Below, in pieces: positions 8,716-16,746 of a stretch of 59,669 nt of DNA (position 1 is its first letter; the number at the start of each line of letters is the position of its first letter). The stretch covers positions 1 to 59,669 of the forward strand of contig CAAEBM010000028.1 of the NCBI GenBank assembly GCA_900754115.1, read 5' to 3'. The notes below the pieces were generated by a model. The model did not search any database, was not told the origin of the DNA, and worked only from the letters and a program-made list of their open reading frames with translations. Position numbers and translations under genes: made by a program. The DNA comes from Bacilli bacterium. Lineage in GTDB: Bacteria; Bacillota_I; Bacilli_A; RFN20; CAG-631.

Positions 8716-9426
8716 ATGATGAACGAAAATTACGAAAACTATGAAAATTATGAAACTAGATCGTCTACTGTGACAAAATCTACTTATGCTTTCGGTTATG
8801 TTTTTCTATGGATGTTTTTTGGTATTATCGTAACGGGAGCAGTTGCTTGGTTAGTTAGTGCTAGTCCTTTGCTAACAGCTATTGCATGGTCTTGGCCAGC
8901 GCTTATTATTTCTAGCATTGTGCAAATTGTAATTGCATTAAGCTTAGGAAAAGCTGCACTCATGAAACTTAATAAATCTTTAGCAATTGGTTTATATTTT
9001 ATCTATGCAGCACTCAATGGATTAACGTTTGGAATTTTATTTTATATGTTAAATTCATCTGAATTATTTGCTATTTTCGGAATCACTGCTGGATTTTTTG
9101 CTCTCATGTGTGTGTTTTCCTTTATTTTTAAAGATTCTTTACGTAAGTCTTCAAAATTCTTTTTAATAGGATTAATTTCTTTATTAATTATGTCTCTTAT
9201 CAGTGTAATCTTTTGGTGGAGCAATACTTTATTATTAGCAGTTTCCATTATAGGTTTACTTGTATTTGGAGGATTAACCGCATTTGATGTTCGTTGGATT
9301 AAAGATACAATGGATAATTCCGATAATCCTTCAGGTGTAGCAATTTATGGAGCCTTTCATTTATATTTAGACTTTATTAATATCTTCATGTATATTGTTC
9401 GAATCTATTTATTAAACCGCGATTAA
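8716..9426 (+). CDS. Bax inhibitor-1 / YccA family membrane protein
   Basis: A 236-residue inner-membrane protein with seven predicted helices and the family C-terminus (LTAFDVRWIKDT, followed by GAFHLYLDFINIFMYIVRI). Members of the family conduct or leak calcium and protons or modulate FtsH; the role in Gram-positive bacteria is not settled. The cytosolic N-tail is unusual: NENYENYENYET, three tandem copies of E-N-Y. AAGGAGG at 8704-8710 could serve the ATG at 8716 or, with better spacing, the one at 8719. Monocistronic with its own promoter and terminator. Confidence 0.9.
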   Translation: MMNENYENYENYETRSSTVTKSTYAFGYVFLWMFFGIIVTGAVAWLVSASPLLTAIAWSWPALIISSIVQIVIALSLGKAALMKLNKSLAIGLYFIYAALNGLTFGILFYMLNSSELFAIFGITAGFFALMCVFSFIFKDSLRKSSKFFLIGLISLLIMSLISVIFWWSNTLLLAVSIIGLLVFGGLTAFDVRWIKDTMDNSDNPSGVAIYGAFHLYLDFINIFMYIVRIYLLNRD

Positions 9427-9435
9427 AGTTTTAAA

Positions 9436-9460
9436 AGAAATCTTTTAGATTTCTTTTTTT
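9436..9460 (+). terminator. Intrinsic terminator
   Basis: Perfect 8-bp stem AGAAATCT / AGATTTCT with a TTT loop and following T-run. Confidence 0.8.
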
Positions 9461-9498
9461 GTTCCTATAATTTTTTTTAACATTATATGGAATAATCT

Positions 9499-9526
9499 TT
9501 GAAAAGAAAAAAAATGATGATATAAT
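9499..9526 (+). promoter_or_regulatory. Sigma-A promoter of the ntdP-tdk unit
   Basis: TTGAAA at 9499-9504, 16-base spacer, TATAAT at 9521-9526 with an extended TGA before it. Confidence 0.75.
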
Positions 9527-9550
9527 AAACCATTGTAAGGAAATAAATGT

Positions 9551-10090
9551 ATGGAAAAAAAAGAAATTGTAATCGTATCTTTTAAACATAATGGGAAAGT
9601 TCATCGTACGTGGTATCAAACGTATTTAATCGAGGATAACGATGAATACATTGTAGTTGGAAGCACACATTCCTTAGTTATTGAAGCGGATGGGAGAAAA
9701 TGGCGTGCAAATGAACCAGCTATTACCATTTTTTTTAAAAACGATTGGTTCAACGTCGTCTGCATGATTCGAAATGAGGGGCTTTTTTATTATGTCAATT
9801 TGGCTTCTCCGGCTTTATATGTTGATGGCGTGATTAAATATATTGATTATGATTTAGATTTTAAAGTTTCTCCTGATTATAAAATAAAAGTTTTAGATGA
9901 ATTTGAATACAAAAAACATAAAAAAATGTTCAATTATTCTGATTCATTAGATCGAATTATCAAATATAAATTTAAATCTGTAAGACAAAAAATTCTTAGA
10001 AGGGAATTTCCTTTCATATCGGAAAAAATTGCTGATTATTATCATGTTTATGAAAAAATCATAGAACAGGAGGAACAAGAAGATGTATAA
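9551..10090 (+). CDS. ntdP: DUF402 nucleoside tri-/diphosphatase (YgaC/Ntdp type)
   Basis: A 179-residue soluble protein of the DUF402 family. The order KHNGKVHRTW, RKWRANEPAITIFF, WFNVVCMIRNEGLFYYVNLA and YIDYDLDFKVSPD matches the Bacillus/Staphylococcus YgaC/Ntdp proteins, which hydrolyse nucleoside tri- and diphosphates with divalent metal. The run of acidic residues in IDYDLDFKV is the probable metal site. The 3' end overlaps the start of tdk by eight bases, so the two nucleotide-metabolism genes are translationally coupled. Symbol assigned by family, not by proof. Confidence 0.85.
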   Translation: MEKKEIVIVSFKHNGKVHRTWYQTYLIEDNDEYIVVGSTHSLVIEADGRKWRANEPAITIFFKNDWFNVVCMIRNEGLFYYVNLASPALYVDGVIKYIDYDLDFKVSPDYKIKVLDEFEYKKHKKMFNYSDSLDRIIKYKFKSVRQKILRREFPFISEKIADYYHVYEKIIEQEEQEDV

Positions 10091-10688
10091 ACAATATCAA
10101 TTGGGTTGGATTGAAGTGATTACTGGATGTATGTTTGCTGGAAAGACAGAAGAGTTAATTAAAAGAATTCGGGTTTTAGAATATGCTAAGCAAAAGATCT
10201 TTGTCTTTAAACCTAGTTTAGACAATCGTTATCGAAAAGATGAAATTGCCTCTCATGCTGGTAATCATTATCAATGTTATGTTTTACAAAATGATTTATC
10301 CCCTATCATCGAGGTAATTGATAATCCTAATGTCGATGTAGTAGTGATTGATGAAGTTCAATTTTTCAATGAAGAAATTGTAGAAATCTGTGAACGATTG
10401 GCAAATGCCAAAAAAAGAGTTATTGTTGCAGGATTGGATACAGATTTTAGAGGAGAACCTTTTTCTGTAGTAGCATCTTTAATGGCAAAAGCGGAATTTG
10501 TGACAAAATTAAGCGCAGTATGTAATTGTTGTGGTGCTCCAGCGACTAGAACACAGCGTTTAATCAATGGAAAACCAGCTTGCTATGATGATCCAATTAT
10601 CTTGGTAGGTGCAAAAGAATGTTACGAGGCAAGATGTCGTAGTTGTCATAGTGTCTTACAAAAAAAAGAAAAAACAAGTGTGCGTTAA
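10083..10688 (+). CDS. tdk: Thymidine kinase
   Basis: Phosphorylates thymidine to dTMP in salvage. The 201-residue type II thymidine kinase has the P-loop ITGCMFAGKTEELI, the VVIDEVQFF Walker B/catalytic segment, AGLDTDFRGEPF (lasso and substrate), and four cysteines for structural zinc: CNCCGAPATRT and, near the end, CRSCHS. The start codon lies inside the last codons of the DUF402 gene, with GGAGGAAC as ribosome site. The terminator stem begins inside its last codons. Confidence 0.96.
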   Translation: MYKQYQLGWIEVITGCMFAGKTEELIKRIRVLEYAKQKIFVFKPSLDNRYRKDEIASHAGNHYQCYVLQNDLSPIIEVIDNPNVDVVVIDEVQFFNEEIVEICERLANAKKRVIVAGLDTDFRGEPFSVVASLMAKAEFVTKLSAVCNCCGAPATRTQRLINGKPACYDDPIILVGAKECYEARCRSCHSVLQKKEKTSVR

Positions 10689-10704
10689 GACACTTGTTTT
10701 TTAT
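10671..10704. terminator. Bidirectional terminator between tdk and spoIIE
   Basis: AAAACAAGTGT at 10671-10681 pairs with ACACTTGTTTT at 10690-10700. T-rich tracts follow on both strands. The left arm is inside the tdk coding end and the spoIIE stop is at 10701-10703. Confidence 0.8.
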
Positions 10705-12941
10705 TGAACAATAATCGTTGCAAAAGTAGCATCATCTTTGATTTGTTTTATTTCTAAAAATTTTTCATATAATTCTCGATTTAAAAGTGAAGCTTTTTTT
10801 TCTTGACAAGAAAGTAGAATTTCTTTTATTTCATCATTGTATTCGTCGATAACTCCATCACTCATTAATAAGATGATATCATTTTTTTGTAGTTGGATAA
10901 TGTAAGGATAAATTTGCACATCATCAATAATTCCAATAGGTAAAGCATAATTTTCAATGACCAGTACTTCATTATTTCTAATGATAAGAGATAAAAACGC
11001 ACCTGCTTTGTAAAATTTGGCTATCAAATTAGTTTGGTCTATTTCAACCAAATCAATAGTTGTATAGGTGTCATATTGATTTTTTAATTTTAATAATGAA
11101 TTCGTAATTGCGATTCCTTCTGTGATTTGCATTCCCGTTTTTATGGTACTAAACAATGCTTCAATGGTAAAAGTACTTTCTTCTTTTGCCTCAATTCCAT
11201 TTCCCATTCCATCGCTGATAGCTAAATAAAATTTATTCAAATATCGAGTCTGTAAAATGGAGTCTCCACATTGTATAGATTCTTTGCTATTTTGCCGATA
11301 ATAGAAATCTAGTGCTTGTTTTTTTGTTTCTTTAATAGATAAAACGACATAATTACTGATTAAATTGTGTAGATGAATATCTATTATTTCCATTTGACAT
11401 TTTAATAAAGAATTGATAATGGGAAGGATTTTATTTTTAATATGTTCTGTTTTGCAATTGGCTATAGCAATATCAAATTGATAATATTCTAAAGTAGTAA
11501 AGTTATTGACATATAAGACATCATAATGCGAATCTTCTAAATATCCTTTAATATTTTTATAAAAAGCATTGGAAACAATTAATTTATCTTCTAAAAAATT
11601 TTCTTTATAACTTTTTAATATTTTACTAAATCCTAAAAATTGATGAGAGACGACATCTTTTAAAACACAGATTTCATCATTTTCAAATTTCTTTAATAAA
11701 TAACTATGCATAAAGTTATCGATGAGTTTTAAGTAAGCATCTGCTTTTAAACAATTTTGTTTAATATAATTGATTTTGTTTTCATTGAGTTGATTTAAAA
11801 TGCCATCTTTAACATAATTAATTAAAAGGTGATTACCATTTTGGTGGCAATATTGATTCTTAAAACAATTTGCACATAATTTATCAAACACTTCAATATT
11901 TGCTTGTTGCAAAATACGACTTCTTTTAGACTTTAAAAATTGATTGGATAAGGTTTCAAACATATTAGAAAATTCCGTTAATTTTGTAGCAATCTCTTGT
12001 TTGTTTTTTAAATACATTTCATAAAAGTAATCTTCTTGTAAAATAGGTTGTAATATCGTTTGAGGTAATAATGCTAATAGCACAAGAGTGCAACCTGTTT
12101 CAATTAATTCATATTTTAAAGTTGTGTGATTCAATAAAAAGATAAATAAAATGGAGACTGTTGCATATAAAATAATAGAGTACCATTTTTTTCTTTCTTT
12201 CATGAAGGCGACAATGAGAGCTGGAAGAATCATTAAAAACAGTTCTTCTATATAAACGGGTTGGATAAAATCCATAACTAGATAAAACGAAGCAGATAAA
12301 GCTAAAACGGATTTTAAACTAATTTTAATAGCGCTAATTAAAAGAATAAGACGAAGAATGGTGATTGAAACCATTTCTATCGGTATTAATGTCATATAAA
12401 TAGTTAATAAAAAAACACTGATGATAAAAGCATTTTCATTTTGAAACACAATCGTTCGCAAAGGAAAAGTGTGAATAATAAAAGAAAATAAGACATTTAA
12501 AATCATTGCCAAAGTTAAAACCAAAGCTAAATTAAATAAAGATAAAGAGTGGGACAAAATTTGATAAGTTAGATAAGTTAAAAAAATTGCACTTGTTGCA
12601 CTAAAGGTATGATTAAGAATACTTTTGATTTTTACAATTCTAAAAAGTAAATAAAAAAGAAAATAAATACATATTGCAATAGCAATATAAAAAGTATGGG
12701 CATTATAGTTTATTATATTTCCAATTGTAATTCCTAAAATGCCGTATAGAAAAAAGTCTATTCCAGTAAAAAAACAAAATGAAAATAAAGGAATAGTTAA
12801 TAAGATATTTAAATCTTTAAATTCAAAAAAACTACTCAAAAAACCACAAAGAATAACAGCAAAAATTTTAAACAAATAGATTAATACATGTTTTATTTTA
12901 TGTTCTTTTTCATTGACTAATTCAGGACTCATATTACTCAC
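10701..12941 (-). CDS. spoIIE: Stage II sporulation protein E, PP2C-type phosphatase
   Basis: Dephosphorylates SpoIIAA to release sigma-F in the forespore and interacts with FtsZ at the polar septum. The 746-residue protein has the full SpoIIE plan. About ten transmembrane helices fill the first 270 residues. A central domain contains the family's cysteine pattern (KLCANCFKNQYC). The C-terminal PP2C domain has metal ligands in AISDGMGNGIEA (near residue 576), LLMSDGVIDE (near 694) and DDATF (near 736). It is somewhat shorter than B. subtilis SpoIIE (827). The ATG at 12941 follows AAGGGTGAG. A Spo0A-type promoter lies directly upstream (separate entry). Confidence 0.94.
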   Translation of the reverse strand: MSNMSPELVNEKEHKIKHVLIYLFKIFAVILCGFLSSFFEFKDLNILLTIPLFSFCFFTGIDFFLYGILGITIGNIINYNAHTFYIAIAICIYFLFYLLFRIVKIKSILNHTFSATSAIFLTYLTYQILSHSLSLFNLALVLTLAMILNVLFSFIIHTFPLRTIVFQNENAFIISVFLLTIYMTLIPIEMVSITILRLILLISAIKISLKSVLALSASFYLVMDFIQPVYIEELFLMILPALIVAFMKERKKWYSIILYATVSILFIFLLNHTTLKYELIETGCTLVLLALLPQTILQPILQEDYFYEMYLKNKQEIATKLTEFSNMFETLSNQFLKSKRSRILQQANIEVFDKLCANCFKNQYCHQNGNHLLINYVKDGILNQLNENKINYIKQNCLKADAYLKLIDNFMHSYLLKKFENDEICVLKDVVSHQFLGFSKILKSYKENFLEDKLIVSNAFYKNIKGYLEDSHYDVLYVNNFTTLEYYQFDIAIANCKTEHIKNKILPIINSLLKCQMEIIDIHLHNLISNYVVLSIKETKKQALDFYYRQNSKESIQCGDSILQTRYLNKFYLAISDGMGNGIEAKEESTFTIEALFSTIKTGMQITEGIAITNSLLKLKNQYDTYTTIDLVEIDQTNLIAKFYKAGAFLSLIIRNNEVLVIENYALPIGIIDDVQIYPYIIQLQKNDIILLMSDGVIDEYNDEIKEILLSCQEKKASLLNRELYEKFLEIKQIKDDATFATIIVQ

Positions 12942-12949
12942 CCTTAATT

Positions 12950-12983
12950 AGTATAGAATAGTAATTTTGAAAAAAATGTCGAA
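12950..12983 (-). promoter_or_regulatory. Spo0A-type spoIIE promoter with 0A box
   Basis: On the minus strand TTCGACA (12983-12977; TGTCGAA on the plus strand) is an exact match to the 0A box. It overlaps a -35-like TCGACA. TATACT at 12955-12950 is the -10, and the spacer is 21 bases. B. subtilis spoIIE and spoIIG have the same overlong sigma-A spacing (21-22 bases) and need Spo0A~P bound at 0A boxes at the -35. Confidence 0.72.
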
Positions 12984-13035
12984 AAAACATAAAAAGTTAT
13001 TTTTTTTATGTTTTTGTTGATGTATTTTCTTTTTT

Positions 13036-13479
13036 TTATTCCATCTCTTTTTTTCTTGAAAAAGATTTTTTTGATTTTAACTTTTTTATCAGTTGCTGTT
13101 TTAATTTTAAGAACTTTTCTTTCCATTTCTTCCAATTATTTTTCCATTTTTGTTGATAAGGAGATATCTTTTTTTTCACCCATTGAATAATCATCTCATA
13201 AAATCGTAGCAACGGAAATGATAAAAATTTAATATAAAATAATGCTCCTAAAATGATTAATAAAGGTAAATAAATGGTTAAAACGGCATCATTGATTAAA
13301 AAAAGGATAATAAAATATAGACTGCTTAAAAGACTAAATAATATTAATTCTAATACAAACCGGACAAATTTACCTTTTATTCTATAAAAAATCCGATTAA
13401 ATAAATCATAACTGGCTAAAAATAGAATTCCAAATAAAAAAGAAAAAATAATGATTTGGAATTGTTGTCCTAGATTCAT
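13036..13479 (-). CDS. yabQ: Sporulation membrane protein YabQ
   Basis: A 147-residue membrane protein with three to four hydrophobic helices (starting FQIIIFSFLFGILFLASYDL) and a very basic C-terminal tail (KKISPYQQKWKNNWKKWKEK). This matches YabQ, which is needed for cortex assembly in B. subtilis and is made in the mother cell. The start overlaps the yabP stop in an ATGA junction, so the two are coupled. In B. subtilis divIC follows; here the next gene is spoIIE and no DivIC/FtsB-like reading frame is visible. Confidence 0.85.
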   Translation of the reverse strand: MNLGQQFQIIIFSFLFGILFLASYDLFNRIFYRIKGKFVRFVLELILFSLLSSLYFIILFLINDAVLTIYLPLLIILGALFYIKFLSFPLLRFYEMIIQWVKKKISPYQQKWKNNWKKWKEKFLKLKQQLIKKLKSKKSFSRKKEME

Positions 13480-13784
13480 TTAAAAATTTTTGTAAAAATA
13501 TTTTCTTTTTTATCTTTTACGACTTGGTTATCGGATTTTTTATCTCCAATGTAATTGATTTGATCTATTTGTCCTTTAATTTGCAAAATGCCATTATCGG
13601 TATCCATTTTTGCAATTGTTAGATTTTTCCCTTTTATATGGATTGTTCCATAAGGAGAAGATATTAAAAATTCTTGACTATCAAAACTTTGAATTGTTTT
13701 AACTCCTGTCATGTCTAATGTGTTGCGATCTTTAAGGGTTATCGCATGATTTTGATTGATTGGGGTAGAGAATTGTTCTTCCAT
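13476..13784 (-). CDS. yabP: Sporulation protein YabP
   Basis: A 102-residue protein of the YabP/YqfC family. It shows HAITLKDRNTLDMTGVKTIQSFD, the pattern of a basic N-terminus followed by L.L.GV..V.SFd, then SSPYGTIHIKGKNLTI and the LQIKGQIDQINY strand. YabP acts with YabQ in spore cortex formation. The ATG at 13784 follows TAGGAGG. It sits between rqcP and yabQ exactly as in B. subtilis. Confidence 0.85.
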   Translation of the reverse strand: MEEQFSTPINQNHAITLKDRNTLDMTGVKTIQSFDSQEFLISSPYGTIHIKGKNLTIAKMDTDNGILQIKGQIDQINYIGDKKSDNQVVKDKKENIFTKIFK

Positions 13785-13811
13785 AAAAAAACCTCCTAAT
13801 TCTTTATATGA

Positions 13812-14078
13812 TTAAGAGGCAGTTGATATGACTTCTTCTTTTAAGATTTGATACATCGGTTCTTCTTCTTTTTTATTCTTTAAGGCATTGAGATGAAGCA
13901 CTTGAAAGGTTATTTTTTTAGAACCTAGATGTAAAGTGATAATATCATTTACTTTGATAAGAGTAGAAGGTTTAGCTTTTTTTTCATTTACGAAGACTTG
14001 ACCAAATAATATAATTTCTTTACTAATGGTTCTTCTTTTGATAATTCGGCAAACTTTTAAAAATTTATCTAAACGCAT
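13812..14078 (-). CDS. rqcP: S4-domain RNA-binding protein RqcP (YabO)
   Basis: An 88-residue S4-domain protein: MRLDKFLKVCRIIKRRTISK, then FGQVFVNEKKAKPSTLIKVND. RqcP (formerly YabO, Hsp15-like) binds the P-site region of stalled 50S subunits and helps RqcH add alanine tails in ribosome quality control. Length and position between spoVT and yabP match Bacillus. B. subtilis has yabM and yabN/mazG between spoVT and yabO; both are missing here. Confidence 0.88.
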   Translation of the reverse strand: MRLDKFLKVCRIIKRRTISKEIILFGQVFVNEKKAKPSTLIKVNDIITLHLGSKKITFQVLHLNALKNKKEEEPMYQILKEEVISTAS

Positions 14079-14114
14079 TCTTTATCACCTAAATTAATTA
14101 TACAAATTTATCAG

Positions 14115-14639
14115 TTAATTATCTAGTTGCTTTAAAATAAATTTTTTAAAATAAAGGGCAATTTCATTTTCACAATTTTGTAAAGAACGTTCGTTTTCAA
14201 TTAAAATTAAAAATCCATGCAACAAATCTTTACTATATAAAGGAAAAATATAAGTTAATCGAGGTTCAACTTGTCCTGTCACGATGCATACATTCCTTTT
14301 TTTTATCACAGATTGAATCGGATGATTTTCAATTAATGATTTATCAATGTATTGATCGATGTAGAGTTCGCTTCCTTTACCATAACTGACAATGATTTTG
14401 TCAATATCTGTGATGATGATCGTGGCACTGCTTGTTTCATTAATAACTTTTGCAATATTAAACAATTCTTCTTCCATGCCAAAAAGAGTGGAATATTTTT
14501 TTAAAACAATTTTATTATTTTCATCCATATAAATTTCCACATTATCACCTGTGTTAATTCGTAAATTCTTTCTGATTTCTTTGGGAATGACAATTCGTCC
14601 CAATTCATCAATTCTTCGTACAATGCCCGTATCTTTCAT
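14115..14639 (-). CDS. spoVT: Stage V sporulation protein T, AbrB-type regulator
   Basis: DNA-binding regulator of forespore genes under sigma-G. The 174-residue protein has an N-terminal AbrB swapped-hairpin domain (TGIVRRIDELGRIVIPKEIR, then NTGDNVEIYMDE) and a C-terminal GAF-like domain (ATIIITDIDKIIVSYGKG). That two-domain form identifies SpoVT rather than AbrB or Abh. The ATG at 14639 follows GAGGTGAC. A sigma-G-like -10 (CATACTA) lies upstream. Confidence 0.92.
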   Translation of the reverse strand: MKDTGIVRRIDELGRIVIPKEIRKNLRINTGDNVEIYMDENNKIVLKKYSTLFGMEEELFNIAKVINETSSATIIITDIDKIIVSYGKGSELYIDQYIDKSLIENHPIQSVIKKRNVCIVTGQVEPRLTYIFPLYSKDLLHGFLILIENERSLQNCENEIALYFKKFILKQLDN

Positions 14640-14655
14640 CCTGTCACCTCAAAAA

Positions 14656-14684
14656 TAGTATGCGTAATTATTTTAAATTTATAA
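14656..14684 (-). promoter_or_regulatory. Possible sigma-G promoter of spoVT
   Basis: CATACTA (14662-14656 on the minus strand) fits the sigma-G/sigma-F -10. TTATA 17 bases upstream (14684-14680) matches the -35 pattern GHATR in four of five positions. spoVT is a sigma-G gene in B. subtilis. Confidence 0.42.
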
Positions 14685-14753
14685 GTATTAAAAATGTTTT
14701 TTAAAAGAATCCAATTCACTAAAAAGATATTTTAGGAAAGTTCTATTTTTTTG

Positions 14754-14782
14754 TTGCTTTTTATAAAAAAAAATCTTATAAT
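14754..14782 (+). promoter_or_regulatory. Sigma-A promoter of rpsU
   Basis: TTGCTT at 14754-14759, 17-base spacer, TATAAT at 14777-14782. Confidence 0.75.
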
Positions 14783-14824
14783 CATAAGAGGAAAAGCAAT
14801 TTGCTTCAGAAGGAGGGTAGTTGA

Positions 14825-15007
14825 ATGCCAAAAACAGTTGTTCGTGAAAACGAATCACTTGATGATGCTCTTCGTCGTTTTAAAAGACAAGTTTCTAAAG
14901 CAGGAACTCTTGCTGAAGCACGGAAAAGAGAATTCTATTTAAAACCTGGAATTCGTAAAAAATTAAAATCGGAAATGGCTCGCCGAAAAGGTGGCTCTGG
15001 AAGATAA
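14825..15007 (+). CDS. rpsU: 30S ribosomal protein S21
   Basis: A 60-residue ribosomal protein. It begins MPKTVVRENESLDDALRRFK, has the usual basic AEARKREFYLKPG segment and ends RRKGGSGR. S21 binds the 30S platform near the anti-Shine-Dalgarno. AGAAGGAGGG precedes the ATG. It is monocistronic here, whereas in B. subtilis it leads rpsU-yqeY; yqeY is absent from this window. Confidence 0.97.
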   Translation: MPKTVVRENESLDDALRRFKRQVSKAGTLAEARKREFYLKPGIRKKLKSEMARRKGGSGR

Positions 15008-15012
15008 AAATG

Positions 15013-15042
15013 ACCACTAGTTTACTAGTGGTTTTTATTTTG
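15013..15042 (+). terminator. Intrinsic terminator of rpsU
   Basis: ACCACTAG / CTAGTGGT stem with a TTTA loop, followed by TTTTATTTTG. Confidence 0.85.
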
Positions 15043-15098
15043 TTTTCACAATTTGTCACGAAATAAAAAAAAGAGTAGATTTAAGAACAATTGTATGG

Positions 15099-15104
15099 TA
15101 TAAT
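15099..15104 (+). promoter_or_regulatory. Extended -10 promoter of the Big-domain lipoprotein gene
   Basis: TATAAT preceded by TGG (extended -10). The -35 region (TAGATT, 17 bases upstream) is weak. Confidence 0.5.
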
Positions 15105-15135
15105 TACGCTAAAATTTTAGAAAGGGAATGAAATT

Positions 15136-16725
15136 ATGAAAATTAAGCATGTTTTAGCTGTTTTACCAGTTGTGGCCTTGCTAACTTTGGCAGGATGTAA
15201 TACGACTGACAATTCTTCATCGAATGGACAATCTACAACAACAACACCAACAAATCCTTCGACTCCTTCAACCCCGTCGAATCCTTCAACTCCATCTACT
15301 CCTTCAAATCCTTCTAGTCCTTCAGATAGTGGAAGTAGTGGTGGAGATGTACAAACACCAGAATTGCCAACAAATGGGGAAGAGGTATTAGAACTTTTAG
15401 CCAAATCAGAATCTACAATTCATTTAGTCAATTATATTCATTTAGAACAACCAGCTTATTATGTGGATGTAGAGTATTATTTTTATGATAATGATTCTTA
15501 TGAAGCATCTGGAATGAGTTTCTTTGATGAACTTGGCGCTTATTTTGGTCCTTTAAAGGATAAAGAAAACCAATATCTTGATGCTTTTTATTTATCAGGA
15601 GATTGGGGGGGATTTGATGCTTCAGTTTATACTGTTGGAACCACTGAAGAACAACAAGAAAATCCTGATATCATTACTCAAGAGGATATTGATTCAAGAT
15701 TAATTAATTTTTTAGTAAATGGAAACGATGATGATTTTGTAGGAGCTGTTGCTTTAGTAGAAAGCTTTATGGATTCTGAAGAATATGTAAATCCAGGAGT
15801 TGTTCAAGCTAGATATGAACAACAAACCAAACAAATTGTAGTAGAAATTTCTGGTGGACGTTATGATTATTGGTATGATGAAGATTATGATTCATACGAT
15901 GCTTATTATGAATCTAAAGCGATATTAGTATTTGAAGAAAATTTCTTTTTATCTTCTGTTCAAACGTCTTATGTTGCTTATGATATTAATGATGTTTCTG
16001 AATCATTTGAAATTGCAGAGGGTGCAACGCCTTTAGAAGAAAATAGCAAGGATGTTTCAGCTACAGCTACTCAAGGTGAACGTTATGCTTCTGCAGATGG
16101 ATTAAAAGGATATGATCCTTATGAACATATTATACCTGCTGGCGCTTCAGTTCAAGTCGGAAAAACGGTAGATAATTCTTTTGTTGAAACTTCAACCTTT
16201 ATTATAGGGGATACTTTTGCATATCAAGTAACAGGAAGTACAGACACCGCTGTAGAAACGTTTTCAATTACTTCTTCTGATGATTCAGTCATCGAGGTAA
16301 ATGAATGGTATGGAGAAATTACAATCGTTGGAGCAGGAACGACTAAACTAACTTTTACGAGTATTTATAATACTGTTGAAGTCAACGTTACTGTTTCTGA
16401 AGCACAATCTGGTGGAGAAGATACAGAAACTACGAAAGCAGAATTAATAGTCGGTTCATGGACTTGGGATGATGATTATGTCATTACTTTTAATGAAGAT
16501 AAAACAGGTAAAGTAGAAGATACTTGGTATGAAACAAGTGCATCTTTTAATTACGAAGTGGATGAAGAAACAGGAGCAATTACTTTTATTTCTGAAACAT
16601 GGGAAGATGATTTTAAGGACATTGTAGGTCAAAGTTTTCATAGTGCTGCAATCAGTGATGAAGGAGTATTAACCATTTCAATTGGTGCTTTTGGACTTGC
16701 TAATGAATGGACTAAACTTTCATAA
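15136..16725 (+). CDS. Lipoprotein with S/T/P linker, Big-type Ig domain and a small C-terminal domain
   Basis: A 529-residue surface lipoprotein. The signal peptide MKIKHVLAVLPVVALLTLAGC ends in lipobox L-A-G-C. Residues about 25-75 form a spacer rich in S, T, P and N with a repeated NPSTPSTPS unit. The central region (about 80-310) is acidic and aromatic (YYVDVEYYFYDND) with no recognised fold. Around residues 340-425 is a Big-2-like Ig domain (SSDDSVIEVNEWYGEITIVG, then GTTKLTFTS). The end (about 435-529) begins ELIVGSWTWDDDYVITFNED, a pattern like lipocalin-type or DUF5004 domains. The protein is predicted to be anchored and to span the wall; function is unknown. It separates rpsU from the yqfC operon. 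Confidence 0.82.
   Translation: MKIKHVLAVLPVVALLTLAGCNTTDNSSSNGQSTTTTPTNPSTPSTPSNPSTPSTPSNPSSPSDSGSSGGDVQTPELPTNGEEVLELLAKSESTIHLVNYIHLEQPAYYVDVEYYFYDNDSYEASGMSFFDELGAYFGPLKDKENQYLDAFYLSGDWGGFDASVYTVGTTEEQQENPDIITQEDIDSRLINFLVNGNDDDFVGAVALVESFMDSEEYVNPGVVQARYEQQTKQIVVEISGGRYDYWYDEDYDSYDAYYESKAILVFEENFFLSSVQTSYVAYDINDVSESFEIAEGATPLEENSKDVSATATQGERYASADGLKGYDPYEHIIPAGASVQVGKTVDNSFVETSTFIIGDTFAYQVTGSTDTAVETFSITSSDDSVIEVNEWYGEITIVGAGTTKLTFTSIYNTVEVNVTVSEAQSGGEDTETTKAELIVGSWTWDDDYVITFNEDKTGKVEDTWYETSASFNYEVDEETGAITFISETWEDDFKDIVGQSFHSAAISDEGVLTISIGAFGLANEWTKLS
15245..15335 (+). repeat. Imperfect tandem repeat encoding an NPSTPSTPS linker
   Basis: Units of the type AATCCTTCAACTCCTTCA recur with silent variation. 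They encode the Pro/Ser/Thr-rich wall-spanning spacer of the lipoprotein, and the copy number could vary by slippage or recombination. Confidence 0.7.
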
Positions 16726-16746
16726 ATTTAATATCAGTTTTTTGAA

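Noticed and set aside
12944..13135. Minus-strand 63-residue frame in the position of divIC
   Set aside because: It overlaps most of the yabQ 3' end in another frame, is low-complexity (K/F-rich) and lacks the DivIC pattern of a transmembrane helix followed by a coiled coil.
15117..15404. Minus-strand 95-residue frame rich in G, V and E
   Set aside because: Antisense of the repetitive linker of the lipoprotein; composition mirrors the repeat.
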